The position numbers were made by a program, and so were the translations under genes. Source: Aphelenchoides besseyi (Eukaryota > Nematoda > Chromadorea > Rhabditida > Aphelenchoididae). From it: a stretch of 64,000 nt of DNA. The notes beneath the pieces are model-generated. The model saw only the letters and a program-made list of their open reading frames with translations, did not search any database and had not been told where the DNA came from. Location: NCBI GenBank assembly GCA_024699855.1, contig JAMPIQ010000002.1:3100001-3164000 (forward strand), written 5' to 3'. Shown here piece after piece: positions 23,524 through 35,942 of the stretch; the stretch's first letter is position 1, and each line of letters opens with the position of its first letter.

Positions 23524-24030
23524 TTTGATCAGCGACCCAAATTATTTGACCTTTTCGATGTGGAGCAGTGGATTGCGGTCGTCGCAGAGTCCAAACTGCC
23601 GATCAAACGGTGGTAAAAGAGAGGGACATTAACATTAGTGAGTTGTCATGTGTTATCGGGCCTCTGCTCTCGCCCGTCCTTTCCAGATGCTGGCCAATGC
23701 CGTGAGTGACAGGCAGACTGCTCAATTTGTTTTCAGTCATTACCATTGTCGCGAAACCGCAATTAATCTCACAGATCAAATCGACTCCTCATTCCGATTT
23801 CGTTTTGTTTTTATTTCACCCCGAGAAGTTGTTCTCGTCAACAGACATCAACGTTCCACTTAAAAACAAAAGGCGATCAGTGATCATTAAAACTCTCGTT
23901 TATTGCTTCTTTAAATACGACCACAAGATAAATAATAAGAATCCATTTACAAACGATTAAGCTGTACAAATCAGCAGTAGGAATTATGCGCAGTGAGAAT
24001 GGAAAAGTGAAAGCCCAGAATGCAGATCAG
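23524..24030. other. Intergenic region between AP2S1 and the BPI-family gene
   Basis: 507 bp. AATAAA on the minus strand (23899-23904) fits the AP2S1 3' end. The rest is the BPI-gene upstream region; two short plus-strand open frames have no features. Confidence 0.45.
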
Positions 24031-24550
24031 TTATTCCAAGGAAGTGAGCACCAAAAGTTGTTTGAGGACTTTTGCTTGTGACGTTTCGCGAACCTCTCCA
24101 GCCAAAAACATCTCGTCAACGACCGTATAAACCTGAAGACAAGCGAACTTATCGTGAAGTCGTCGATAGAAACCGACCTTATAGAAATTGAAAACTAAGT
24201 CGAGTTCACAAACGTTGTGAAAGTATTCGTTGAGAACTTCGACAAAGTTGTGAATTGCTTCCAAATAGTAGAGATTGTTGTCTCCAATGTCAACACAAAT
24301 ACAAAAGTAGAGACCGGCGTATCGTCGATAGACGATCTTGAAGTTTCGAAACTGAAGATTATCGAATAAGACACTATCGAATGTTTCGCAAACAAACCTC
24401 AACAAAATTCGTGTGCTTTGCATCTCGAATCGTGACAATCGCGTGAACTTCTTCAATAAGCTTCTGCTTTTCGTCGTCGTCGAAGTTCATAAACCATTTG
24501 GCCAATCGCGTCTTTCCTGCCCGATTCTGAATCAAAATGAACCGAATCAT
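24031..24550 (-). CDS. AP2S1: AP-2 clathrin adaptor complex sigma subunit
   Basis: Small core subunit of the AP-2 adaptor that selects cargo at the plasma membrane for clathrin endocytosis. Exons 24550-24398, 24351-24178 and 24132-24031 give exactly 142 aa, the same as human AP2S1. Nearly every block is conserved: [95 protein letters not shown]-1 sigma differs at most of these. The ATG follows an acceptor-like tttcag, so a 5' UTR intron is likely. Confidence 0.98.
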
Positions 24551-24813
24551 GTCCTCTGAAATCAACGAGTGATCACAACCACGCGTTTAGAAACTCAGTC
24601 CAGACTTATTTAACGTCGAAAACATTTCTTTTCAATTATTCACAAACATTCAATTCTTTCAAGTGGTAGGAACATCAACCGATCAAAACGGTTTTTGGTC
24701 AAAATAAACAGTAGACTTTTAAAAAACATTTTAATAACGTATTGTAACAAATAACAACCATTCATTTTGAAAACGGTCGATTTAATAAGATCGCCAATTG
24801 CTGGCCGGTCAGA

Positions 24814-25308
<495 letters not shown>

Positions 25309-25482
25309 TTTGCACGAGTGAAATGAAAATTAGCTGAAAATATTCAGTTACTGAAAGAAAATATCCACACCGATCACGACAAACTAGTTTTTCGCGAACA
25401 ACCCAACGGTCGGTGTCCGCAAGTTGTCATCCACTGAAAACCCCCACAGAAACTCAAACTTTTTGGCAGAATATCGACCAAC

Positions 25483-25821
25483 TCAAAAGTATTGGAAAAT
25501 CAAAAAGCGAATGAACGTCAGCGGCCTACTGAGACGAATGCGACTGTAGGAGCAGAATGCCAGCAATTCAGAAACTCCAGTTGACTCATCGAACCGTGTT
25601 CCGAACTGCAGAGCGAAATGGTGGCGAATTGCAACAAACGAACGTTTATTTTTCGTTCGGTCGAATTTGTAGATTCGTGAATCCCAATTCAAGCCTTCAA
25701 GTTGATTGTTGAAATGATTAGGAAATGGGTTTGAGGTCGAGGGATTTCTGTCGTGCATCCGAGCAAACAATCCGATTGTTTCGTTCGATAAGCTTGCTAG
25801 CAATTTTCGTATCCCTGCCAT
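25483..25821 (-). CDS. Unrecognised 112-aa ORF upstream of RPS14
   Basis: Uninterrupted ATG-to-TGA frame with codon choice like neighbouring genes (TTG, CGA, GAA). The product is basic and aromatic, with an N-terminal helix (MAGIRKLLASLSNE) and a hydrophobic end (LTFIRFLIFQYF). No domain recognised. It lies 175 nt upstream of the RPS14 start on the same strand. It could be a real small gene or simply open sequence. Confidence 0.35.
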   Translation of the reverse strand: MAGIRKLLASLSNETIGLFARMHDRNPSTSNPFPNHFNNQLEGLNWDSRIYKFDRTKNKRSFVAIRHHFALQFGTRFDESTGVSELLAFCSYSRIRLSRPLTFIRFLIFQYF

Positions 25822-26132
25822 GTGTAAATTTTAATCCCAAAAACTATGTGGTCACCAAAAGTAGGGAACTGAGTTTAGACGACAGGTGTTAATGTCTGCG
25901 TGCTACCATTTTTCCGTACATCGAGGGCGGGTGTTAATGGGGGTTCCTACTACAAATTGATCTTCACAGCGGCAAAGACGCTCCGTACTTCTGTTCACCG
26001 AATGAAAAGCGGTCGGACAGTGCGGTTAAACGAACTTGCGCGTTGTTTTTTCAGTGAAATTTTGAAACAATTTCAGCTTCCACCGAACATATCAATCGAG
26101 TCCGGGTATTGGCGTTGAACTGCGGTCTTTTA
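25822..26132. other. Upstream region of the ribosome-receptor-like gene
   Basis: 311 bp. Nothing recognisable beyond likely promoter and 5' UTR sequence for the gene starting at 26133. Confidence 0.4.
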
Positions 26133-28110
26133 ATGGATGTTGTTACAATTAGTCTAATCGCCGGTGTTGTTCTGGTTGGAATTGTTTGTTTCTATGTCTT
26201 CAAAGTGGGTAGCCGCGAGACTCCGTTCGATGAGGTTCGTTGATTGACATCGTGTATTATTTCATGTAACAGAATCTTTAGGCCTACGGAAAGAACGCAA
26301 TGAAACTGCTGACGAATGATGAGAAAAAGTCGAAGAATAAGCACAAGAACTACAAACCCAAAAAGGCAGTGAGGGCTGAGGTCAGTTGGAGTCATGAATG
26401 CAAGTTGACATCCGTATTGATTTTAGAAGAAGGAATCTGCTGAAGAGAAGATCGACGAAGACAAACGTGAACCCGAACAGACCCAACAGAAGGAAACCGT
26501 CAAAGAAAATGCTGTTGTGCAGAAGGAGGAAGAACAGAGCCGTCAACCTCACGAAAAGAAGCGCAAACTGTCCGACGACAAAACCTCATCAACAGACATC
26601 CAAGACGAATTGGCCAAACTGAAAAAGGAATACGATCAACTTCAAAAGAAGATTCAGGTAACAGACAATCAACAGAAATTAATAGACTTTTGATTTAGAA
26701 AACCGAAGATGAAAGCGCTCAATCGAAACGTCTTTTGGATCAATCGAAAGCCAAGTACGCTAATTATGTCAACGAGAACCAAAAGACGTTGAAGAAAATC
26801 AAAGCTGAACTCACTGAAGCTGTGAACGAAGACAAGAAGAAAGTTGTGTTGCTGCAAAGTTTGGAAGACAAAGTTCAGCATTTGAGTGGCGATTTAAAGA
26901 ACGCGAAACATGAGAATGAAGTTTTGAAAAAGAAAGTTCAGGTAAACAGCGATTTATTCGTACTGATTAAGCGACTCTCTTTCAGGAGCATCAAAACGAA
27001 TCTGAGAAACTTCGCAAATTTTCCGAACAGAAGTCAACGAACAATCAAGACGAATTGGCCAAACTGAAGAAGGAGTACGAACAACTTCTCAGTAAAATCC
27101 AGGTAACAAAGCAGTTAGAATTACGAAGATCGTGTTGATTTTAGAACGCCCAAAACGAGGCCGTTAACTACAAACATCAGTTGGAACAAGCAAAAACCAC
27201 GGCGGCAAAGGTGTTCGAAGAGAACCAAAAGATTGTTGACAAACTGAAGGCCGAGATCAATCAAGCCGGAGCCGAAGACAAAAAGAAACAAGCGTATTTG
27301 CAACAGTTAGAAGATCAAGTTCAACAGTTGAAACGAGAGAACGAGAACCAAAAACGAAAGATTGAGGTGACTATTGTTGTTTATTTCGTATGACTTTGTT
27401 TTCCAGGAACATCGAGTCGAAACCGAACAGCTTCGACAATCTTGCGCTCAAAATTCAACGAGCAATCAAGAGGAGTTGGCCAAGTTGCAACAAGAAAACC
27501 AGCAACTTCTCGAGAAGCTTAAGGTTCGTAAACTTACATACGATCTGTAAAAAAAGTTTTTAGGATTCGGAAAGCAAAGCAAATGAACTCAAGAACCAGT
27601 TGGAGGAATCCAAGCAGTCGGCAATGCAGTCTTATAAGTCGGCACTTGCCAAGTTGCAAGAAGAACATCAAAAGGAACTTGAGAAAGTGAAAAGCGAAGC
27701 TGCAAAACAAAAATCGGACGATAAAGAACATCAGAAGATGGTCGCCGACTTGAAGGATGAGATCAGCGCACTGAATTCCGATCTCTCCGAACTTAAATCC
27801 GTTTTGTCTCGAACTCAAAATGAAATCGATGATCTCAAGATTGAAAACGAAGAGAAAACCCACACCATTGAATTTCAAACCGATGCTCTGGTTCGTGTTC
27901 AATCGCTTTTGGCTCATGCGCACCACGAACCACCGCAATTGAACAACTCGCAACAGTTGAAGGAGGTTCTTCGCAAGAACGATGTAAATTAAAGAAATCA
28001 AACCGCTCAGAACGTGCATTTAGGATCTGCGTGAACGTAACAACAAGCTCTTGGACTCGATTAAAACGTTGGAGGAGAGCTTGAAGCGATCGGTGGAGTC
28101 AAAATCGTAA
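26133..28110 (+). CDS. ER-anchored coiled-coil protein, ribosome-receptor/kinectin-like
   Basis: Exons 26133-26234, 26282-26380, 26427-26657, 26699-26941, 26986-27102, 27145-27366, 27407-27523, 27564-27983 and 28024-28110 give 545 aa. An N-terminal transmembrane helix (ISLIAGVVLVGIVCFYVF, residues about 6-23) precedes a basic stretch rich in Lys (exon 2) and a long, highly charged coiled coil to the end. That is the layout of RRBP1/p180 and kinectin, which sit on the rough ER facing the cytosol. It is much shorter than the vertebrate proteins (about 1,000-1,400 aa). All internal introns are phase 0, and exons 3-8 are a repeated long-exon/39-codon-exon pair, so the coiled coil grew by exon duplication. 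Confidence 0.75.
26581..27523 (+). repeat. Tandem duplicated exon pairs in the coiled-coil gene
   Basis: Exons 5 and 7 are both 117 nt and align throughout; the end of exon 3 matches them too (QDELAKLKKEYDQLQKKIQ versus QDELAKLKKEYEQLLSKIQ and QEELAKLQQENQQLLEKLK). Exons 4 and 6 also align (ENQKTLKKIKAEL versus ENQKIVDKLKAEI). This gives about three copies of a two-exon unit. Confidence 0.8.
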
Positions 28111-28505
28111 TTCCCGTGTTTCTTGTATTTATTATCTGTGATTCGGTGTCGATTGTTTTGTTACTATTTATTCCGTTAATCCCGAATTAGTTGTTGTCAT
28201 CGTTGTTAAAAATTAAACTGTCTGCTAATCTAGTGCTTCGGTTGTCTCTCCACTGCAATAGAACTTTTCATTCGTTATTGCTTTTACGAAATGATTAGTT
28301 TGCTTGTTGACTTCGCCTATGAATCCCGGTTGTTGATAGCATATTAAATAAACCGATTACACGTTTGCTAGAGACAATTAGTTAACGTCACATAAGAATC
28401 GAGATGGTCGGCCGACGCACTTGATAACTTTAATCAATCGAAAACAACTTGGTGATCATTCGAGTTGAGAACGAAAGAAACCACATTTGACGCGCGTTGA
28501 TTGGA
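28111..28505. other. Intergenic region before DCAKD
   Basis: 395 bp, AT-rich. AATAAA at 28347-28352 and ATTAAA at about 28210 are candidate poly(A) signals of the coiled-coil gene. Nothing else seen. Confidence 0.45.
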
Positions 28506-29354
28506 ATGTTCATAGTCGGACTTACGGGCGGTATAGCCAGTGGAAAGTCTACAGTTTCGAAGTTCTTTCAAAACCACAACATCCGACTCATCGATTCGGA
28601 CACCATCGCTCGTGAAGGTTTTTTGATTTCGATTTCGAAGATATGTCTTTTCAGTTGTTCTTCCGGGTACATCGACTTATCAACAGTTGAGAAATGAATT
28701 CGGATCCGAGTACTTTGACGATAAGAACGAGGGAAAGTTATTAAGAGAGAAGTTGGGCGAATTAATTTTCCGGGATGCAGAAGTGAGTTTGTTGTTTTGC
28801 TGCTTATTGTTTTTGTTTTATTCAGAAACGTCGCAAATTGAACGCCATTACTCATCCGGCCATCAGACGCCAGCTTGTCATCCGAACGCTGCAATCGCTG
28901 CTCCAATTCGAGCCGTTTGTTGTGATCGACATTCCACTGCTGTTCGAGAGTAAATTGGAACGTTTTTTCCAGAAAATAGTTGTCGTTCACTGGTAAGCTG
29001 AGCACGTTGACGATTGTTTTATTGTGTTTAGTTCGAACGAAAAGCAGATTGAACGTTTGTGCAAACGCGATGGAATTACAGTCGAGCAAGCTCAAGCTCG
29101 AATCAACGCTCAGCTTTCTTCCGAATACAAGATCCAAAGAGCAACCTTTGCAATCGACAATAACGGTATAATTGCACTCCACATTGCACAACTGGTTATT
29201 AGCTTTAGGCAGCCTGGAAGACCTACAGGTCCAATTAGAAGCGGTGGTCTCGGCGTTGAAGAGCAGTTGGATTCCGACGATCGTTCGTTTCACTTTTGGC
29301 GGATTGGTTTTATTGCTCGGAGTTGTGTTTTATAGTTTATGTTGCTCCAAATAA
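28506..29354 (+). CDS. DCAKD: Dephospho-CoA kinase domain protein, membrane-anchored
   Basis: P-loop kinase of the CoaE family (dephospho-CoA to CoA); the single-domain metazoan DCAKD form is poorly characterised. Exons 28506-28617, 28655-28782, 28826-28992, 29032-29165 and 29209-29354 give 228 aa (human 231). The Walker A loop is [13 protein letters not shown] at residue 5, followed by LIDSDTIAR, the [10 protein letters not shown] motif, [10 protein letters not shown], and the RINAQLS lid helix. A C-terminal hydrophobic helix ([17 protein letters not shown]) probably anchors it to a membrane, as in human DCAKD. The stop codon TAA is inside the AATAAA poly(A) motif. Confidence 0.92.
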
Positions 29355-31524
<2,170 letters not shown>

Positions 31525-31708
31525 TTTTTTCCACATTTAGAAACACACATTCCAGCTCTTTGATGGCTCTAATTTGCGTTTATTTTGTGTAGTTTACAGA
31601 AAGAAAGTTGAGAGCTTTTGATTTGAATTCCCGTAAGACGCGTAAATGTTGAGATGTACCGGTGCGAATAAAGATATTCCTGAGCAGTTTACATTTGCAA
31701 TAATTGGA
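31525..31708. terminator. Crossed poly(A) signals of CDKL1 and SPRTN
   Basis: Plus-strand AATAAA for CDKL1 lies at 31667-31672 and minus-strand AATAAA for SPRTN at 31579-31584. Each signal is beyond the other's, so the two 3' UTRs overlap in antisense for roughly 100 nt. Confidence 0.5.
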
Positions 31709-32737
31709 TTAGTCACAAAGACGTCGACCTAAACATTCACAAAGATTGAACAATTGTATTCGATTCGACGAACCCTGTCCGACGAAAACACCCGAATAAG
31801 AAGTCGACGGTGTGTCGTCATTCGTCAGATCGATCAGTTCGACTTTTTTCTCGGCTTTCGAATCAGCTGTACGAGTCAAGAACGGGAGAATTGATGGATT
31901 TATCTGACTTGTCGATTTCTTCTTCACAATACCTTTGGGTTTTGATTCGTTGGTCGATGTGGCCGTTGACTTTTCGTTTTTTTCCGGTTCCTTGACTTTG
32001 ACGAATTTCCCGCTACAAGCGGCCTGATGTGAAGCGAACCAAGGATCGGAAGACGATGGTGCTCTGTTCATAGTTCGTTTAACCCAACCAAAGAACGGAC
32101 CGCGATTTCGACACGGTCCATCACATCGCCACCAATGTTGCTTGTAAAGAGCAACTTCTGCATTGAACGTATGATAGATTGTGATGTTCGTGTTGGCAAT
32201 TCGATTGATTCGATTCATGTGTGCTTGAAAAACGGGTCCATGACCTGAATGAACAAAATAAACAAGGTAATCAATGAGTACTTACCGTCACGATCCGTAT
32301 TACGTGCAGTAACAAACAAATAGGCGTGAATCATTTCGTGCTGCAAATTCACGTTTCAAGTAATCAGACGATAAACTAACCAACAAAGTTTGAACGAAAT
32401 CGGCTCGTGGTCGAAGTTTGAGAAGCGGTTCGCTCATTCGAATTGTGCACAAACCACTCTGCGGATGAAAGTAACATATTCCGGCACAACTAAACAACTG
32501 ATATCAAACAAATGCTAACGATACTTACGTCTTCATTCGTTTACTCCACTCAACCAAACAACCCGCAAGAAGCCCGTCGAAGAACTGTAAATCAAAGTGA
32601 ATGAACATCGTGTGTAGATCGGGAGTTGGATCAAGAAGCTCCGCATCGGCATGAACCAAGTTGACGAATTCATTTTCTTGATTCTCATTTCGATAAAGCA
32701 ATGGATCTGGAGTTTGGTTCGCGAACATCCGATTCAT
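31709..32737 (-). CDS. SPRTN: SPRTN/DVC1 DNA-dependent metalloprotease
   Basis: Protease that degrades DNA-protein crosslinks during replication. Exons 32737-32529, 32489-32381, 32340-32286 and 32244-31709 give 302 aa. The SprT domain begins ELLDPTPDLHTMFIHF; the zinc site is HEMIHAYLF (HExxH at residues 107-111) with a third ligand in RDGHGPVF; the zinc-binding domain has HWWRCDGPCRNR and a C-terminal ACSGKFVKVKEPE. A p97-binding SHP-like motif (FVGQGSSNR) lies near the end. The human UBZ4 zinc finger is missing, and no clear PIP box is seen. The ATG follows an acceptor-like ttccag. Confidence 0.95.
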
Positions 32738-32940
32738 TACCTTCACGAGCTGGAAGACAAAAGCGAACAATATCTGAGGTCTGATGGAAAATACACGCAA
32801 AAATAAGTTCCGTTTAAGCGGCTACGATTAGCCCTTGAATCGACACTTGTGCTTCGAAATAAAGGCTTGCGATTGTTTCGAAGATATCCAAATGCCTCCA
32901 ACAAATAGAAACACTTTTGTGGCCAACAAACAACTTTAAA

Positions 32941-32946
32941 TTTATT
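32941..32946 (-). terminator. Poly(A) signal of NOP53
   Basis: AATAAA on the minus strand 34 nt after the NOP53 stop. SPRTN begins about 200 nt further on the same strand. Confidence 0.6.
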
Positions 32947-32979
32947 TGCAATCAACAGAAACAAACAACAAAAACACAT

Positions 32980-34315
32980 TCAAATTTCCGCCAAAAGTTT
33001 GGCTTTTTCCTCGTCAACAAATTCACGAACTTCGCGTTTATCCTTGACTTTGAACTTAAGTGTCGTCTTCAACGTCTTTGCTCGTTTAAAAGACGGCGGC
33101 TGCATCATGTTGCGCTTTTGGAAACTGGCGATTCGTTCTGAAAACCGCGTGCAATTAGTTGAAGATGCCGATGGAGTTTACCTTTGAAGATGTTACCCTG
33201 CGGCTTCAACGTCCGCAATGAACCCTTGATCTCACGCGGCAACAACACCGGCTCCTTGAACTCTTCGAATTTTCCGTGCCCAAGGCGTTTCGTGCCGATG
33301 AGACGACGGAGAATTCGTTTGCGCCGTCTTTCCGCAACGGCGTGTGCTCGATCGTGCAGATCTTTGTTGACCTCCTTTAAGATGGATTTCACCCTGAAAA
33401 AGACGGACGTTGAAAAGGGCGACACGCGTGGATCGACCCGCCAATCCAGTTCATTTACCCCCGAATTCGAAAAGACGGATGCCCGAAATCCAACGGAGTT
33501 CCAGACAATCACGCCGAAGGTCAAAGACCCGATTTGGTTAAGAAAACGCGTCTTCCAGGATGTTTCGTATTTTTGAACAATAGTTTTTATAAGCCGTCAA
33601 ACTGGCTGCTAAAGACCAAACATACCGATTCAACTCGGCTTGTTGCATTTTAGTTCGCTTCGTTTTCAGACGTTCCAACTCTTCGACTCGTCGTTCCAAT
33701 TCTTTTCGTCGTTGTTTTTGAGTTTTGACTTTCGGTTTCTTTCGAATTCGCGTTTTCTCTTCTTCGTCTTCAAGATCACTGGGCTCGGTTTTGATCTCAA
33801 AATCCGATTTGACGTCTTCATCGCTACTCAGAAATCCCATCAGTTCTTCTCGTTTCGCGTCCTCCTGAACTCACAAGTTTCACGAAAACTCCAAAAACCT
33901 CACTGACCTCCGTGCAATATGTTTCGCCTTCTCGAAGCGCCATTTTCTGAATCGCTTTGCGTTGCTTTTTCAAATCGACATCCTCTTCTTTCGCAATCTT
34001 CTTCGTATAATCCTATAGCAGCAATTGAATGAAACTGAAATCTTCCAACAAACCATATAGTCGTCAATCGACGGATTGTACGAAGCACCGGATTTCGCAA
34101 TTTCAATGGACGGAAGAACACTGTGAACGTACGTTGACTTCAGTTTCGATTTCAGTTTTCCGGTTTGGCGAAGTAAGTGAATGGCACCGTCTGATTGATC
34201 AGTTTTAGTAACTGGATCAGGATCTAAAAACTCAATAGTTCAAATAGCTTATTCTCTACTTACCGACATCCCACAGATCGTATGTTTCCGAGTTTTTGAG
34301 ATTCTTTTTGCCCAT
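32980..34315 (-). CDS. NOP53: Ribosome biogenesis factor NOP53 (GLTSCR2)
   Basis: Nucleolar factor that recruits the exosome helicase for 5.8S rRNA maturation in the 60S pathway. Exons 34315-34264, 34223-34054, 34012-33908, 33864-33626, 33393-33182 and 33137-32980 give 311 aa, shorter than human (478). Conserved blocks: YDLWDV, KSGASYNPSIDDY, a long Lys/Glu/Arg coiled region (KTQKQRRKELERRVEELER), and the C-terminal signature KGSLRTLKPQGNIFKERI with FQKRNMMQP. An arch-interacting region should lie near the KSGASYNPS block. The ATG is the first in the exon, preceded at 15 nt by the stop of a small ORF. Confidence 0.93.
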
Positions 34316-34329
34316 GATTTAAAACGAAT

Positions 34330-34524
34330 CTAACACCCAAACAAACTCGTTTCCTCATGTGCTGCTATCGTCAAGCACAGAATGCCAATTGCTGGCAAAA
34401 CAATCGAGTCGGAAGACGTGTAAGGTACTGCGGCACTTCCGCTTTGCTTAATCGATAACGTGGTTGGACTTCCCGGAAGCGAAAAGAAACCATTTGACGT
34501 GAGTTGTAAAGAGCCCGTCGGCAT
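34330..34524 (-). CDS. Small ORF (64 aa) immediately upstream of NOP53
   Basis: ATG-to-TAG frame that ends 14 nt before the NOP53 start on the same strand. The product is Ser/Thr/Pro-rich with one hydrophobic segment (SIVLPAIGILCLTIAA) and a Cys near the end. No family recognised. It could be a translated small membrane protein in a shared message, an upstream ORF that controls NOP53, or chance. Confidence 0.3.
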   Translation of the reverse strand: MPTGSLQLTSNGFFSLPGSPTTLSIKQSGSAAVPYTSSDSIVLPAIGILCLTIAAHEETSLFGC

Positions 34525-35942
34525 TTTTGAGAGTTTTTCTTAATAGACCTTGGACTACTTTCATCCGTGGACGTTTGTGTTGCAGAAGTGACAAAATTTC
34601 TCGCATTTCTATTTCACCACCAAATTTGCACTTTCAATAATTAGGTTTGTATTGTCACTTCTACGTAACACTCAATACTCCAAATGGAACTCTGCTCGTC
34701 TTTCAAGTTAGCTAATGGGCGGTGGTCGTTAAATCGTATTTGCGTTTCCGTCTGCTCTTTTCGCTAATCTCCGTCGTATTCCGACTACGAGCTGTTGATT
34801 TTATGTCACCTGTTGGAATTTTCGGCAAAAGATTATGCGTCGCCATGGACAACGAATTCGCTATCGGGCGTATTATCGAAATTCGCGAAGCCGCGTACAT
34901 GAGATGGGCAGGAGTTTTTGTGGAGAAATCCACGGCTTTGCTCTTTAAGGCTCGCGGACGTCAAATGGTCAGCTTAATGGGCGACTGCCTGAGGGGAGAC
35001 TGACCCTTGACATACAACAACCTGATTTTCTACATCTCCGTAGCGCTGCTCTGCGAACACCACACACGAAGAGATCAAAGAAAAACCTTTTCGTCCGCCG
35101 CTTTTTATTTCGCAGTCTGAGCCCCCGTCTGCTCCATACAGTTCGAATGACTGCTGCGTGATATTCCGATGACAAAAAGCGACGGTCGATCGGCTGCGCA
35201 AGCAATTTGGTTTGCGTGGTCTCGCGCATTGTTGTATCCCTCCGGCAACGACCATGAAAACTCTCTTCTTGCGTCAGAATTTGTCCGCAAAAAGAAGAGC
35301 AGCAGACGGAATCGATCGCAAAGTCAGACAACATCCGGCGTTGTGTTTTGTTCGGGAGGACCGTTGACGATTTCGGAAATTTGGCGCGTCTAGAGCGAGG
35401 TCGTGTATCTGCTCTTAATATTTCAACAGTTCTTTCACATTGCAATTCGGGTCTCATCGATGAGCGGAGACACACTTTTTCCCCACCTCTTACACCTCAA
35501 CAAACCCGACGGTCGGACGGCGATGAGATCCGACGACAGGAAAAAGTCCGTGATTTGCCCTTGTGAAGCAGAGTTTTTCAGCTGTCGACGCTTTCCGGCG
35601 CGTCTTTTCGACGGTGATTTTTATCCTGCGAATTGATTTCAATTTTCATGCCGTTGGCGACACGCAAATCTTCTCGGCACCTCGTAAAATTTGGTCACGT
35701 TCCACGCATTTGCGTGACTTGTTAGACGAAACAAAAGCGTCGCTACGAGTTTTGCGTCTTTTTCGCGTTTTTATTGTTTGTCGCTATCGACCGTCTGTTT
35801 ATCTTGCGCTTTGTTATTGAGGCCCGATCATCAGTCTCGTTCGCTAGATGCTCAACGTCTTTCCATTGACCCGATTGTCGCGTTCGTTTTTTTGTTAAAC
35901 CACAAAACAGCGTGTTAGAGATAACGAGCGAGTTTGTTCGAA
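34525..35942. other. CG-rich non-coding region upstream of NOP53 and FBXO11
   Basis: 1.4 kb between divergently read units. CG-rich, with overlapping open frames on both strands (longest 168 codons on the minus strand) but no domain. Likely a divergent promoter region and 5' UTR of FBXO11. Confidence 0.45.

Noticed and set aside
27534..28019. 161-codon hydrophobic minus-strand frame
   Set aside because: It is the antisense shadow of the Lys/Glu-rich coiled-coil exon 8.
28568..29293. 241-codon minus-strand frame, the second longest in the window
   Set aside because: It lies antisense to DCAKD, crosses several DCAKD introns, and shows no domain.
34969..35475. 168-codon minus-strand frame in the NOP53/FBXO11 gap
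   Set aside because: Arg/Ser/Cys-rich, no ATG-led domain, overlaps equally long frames on the other strand, no splice support.
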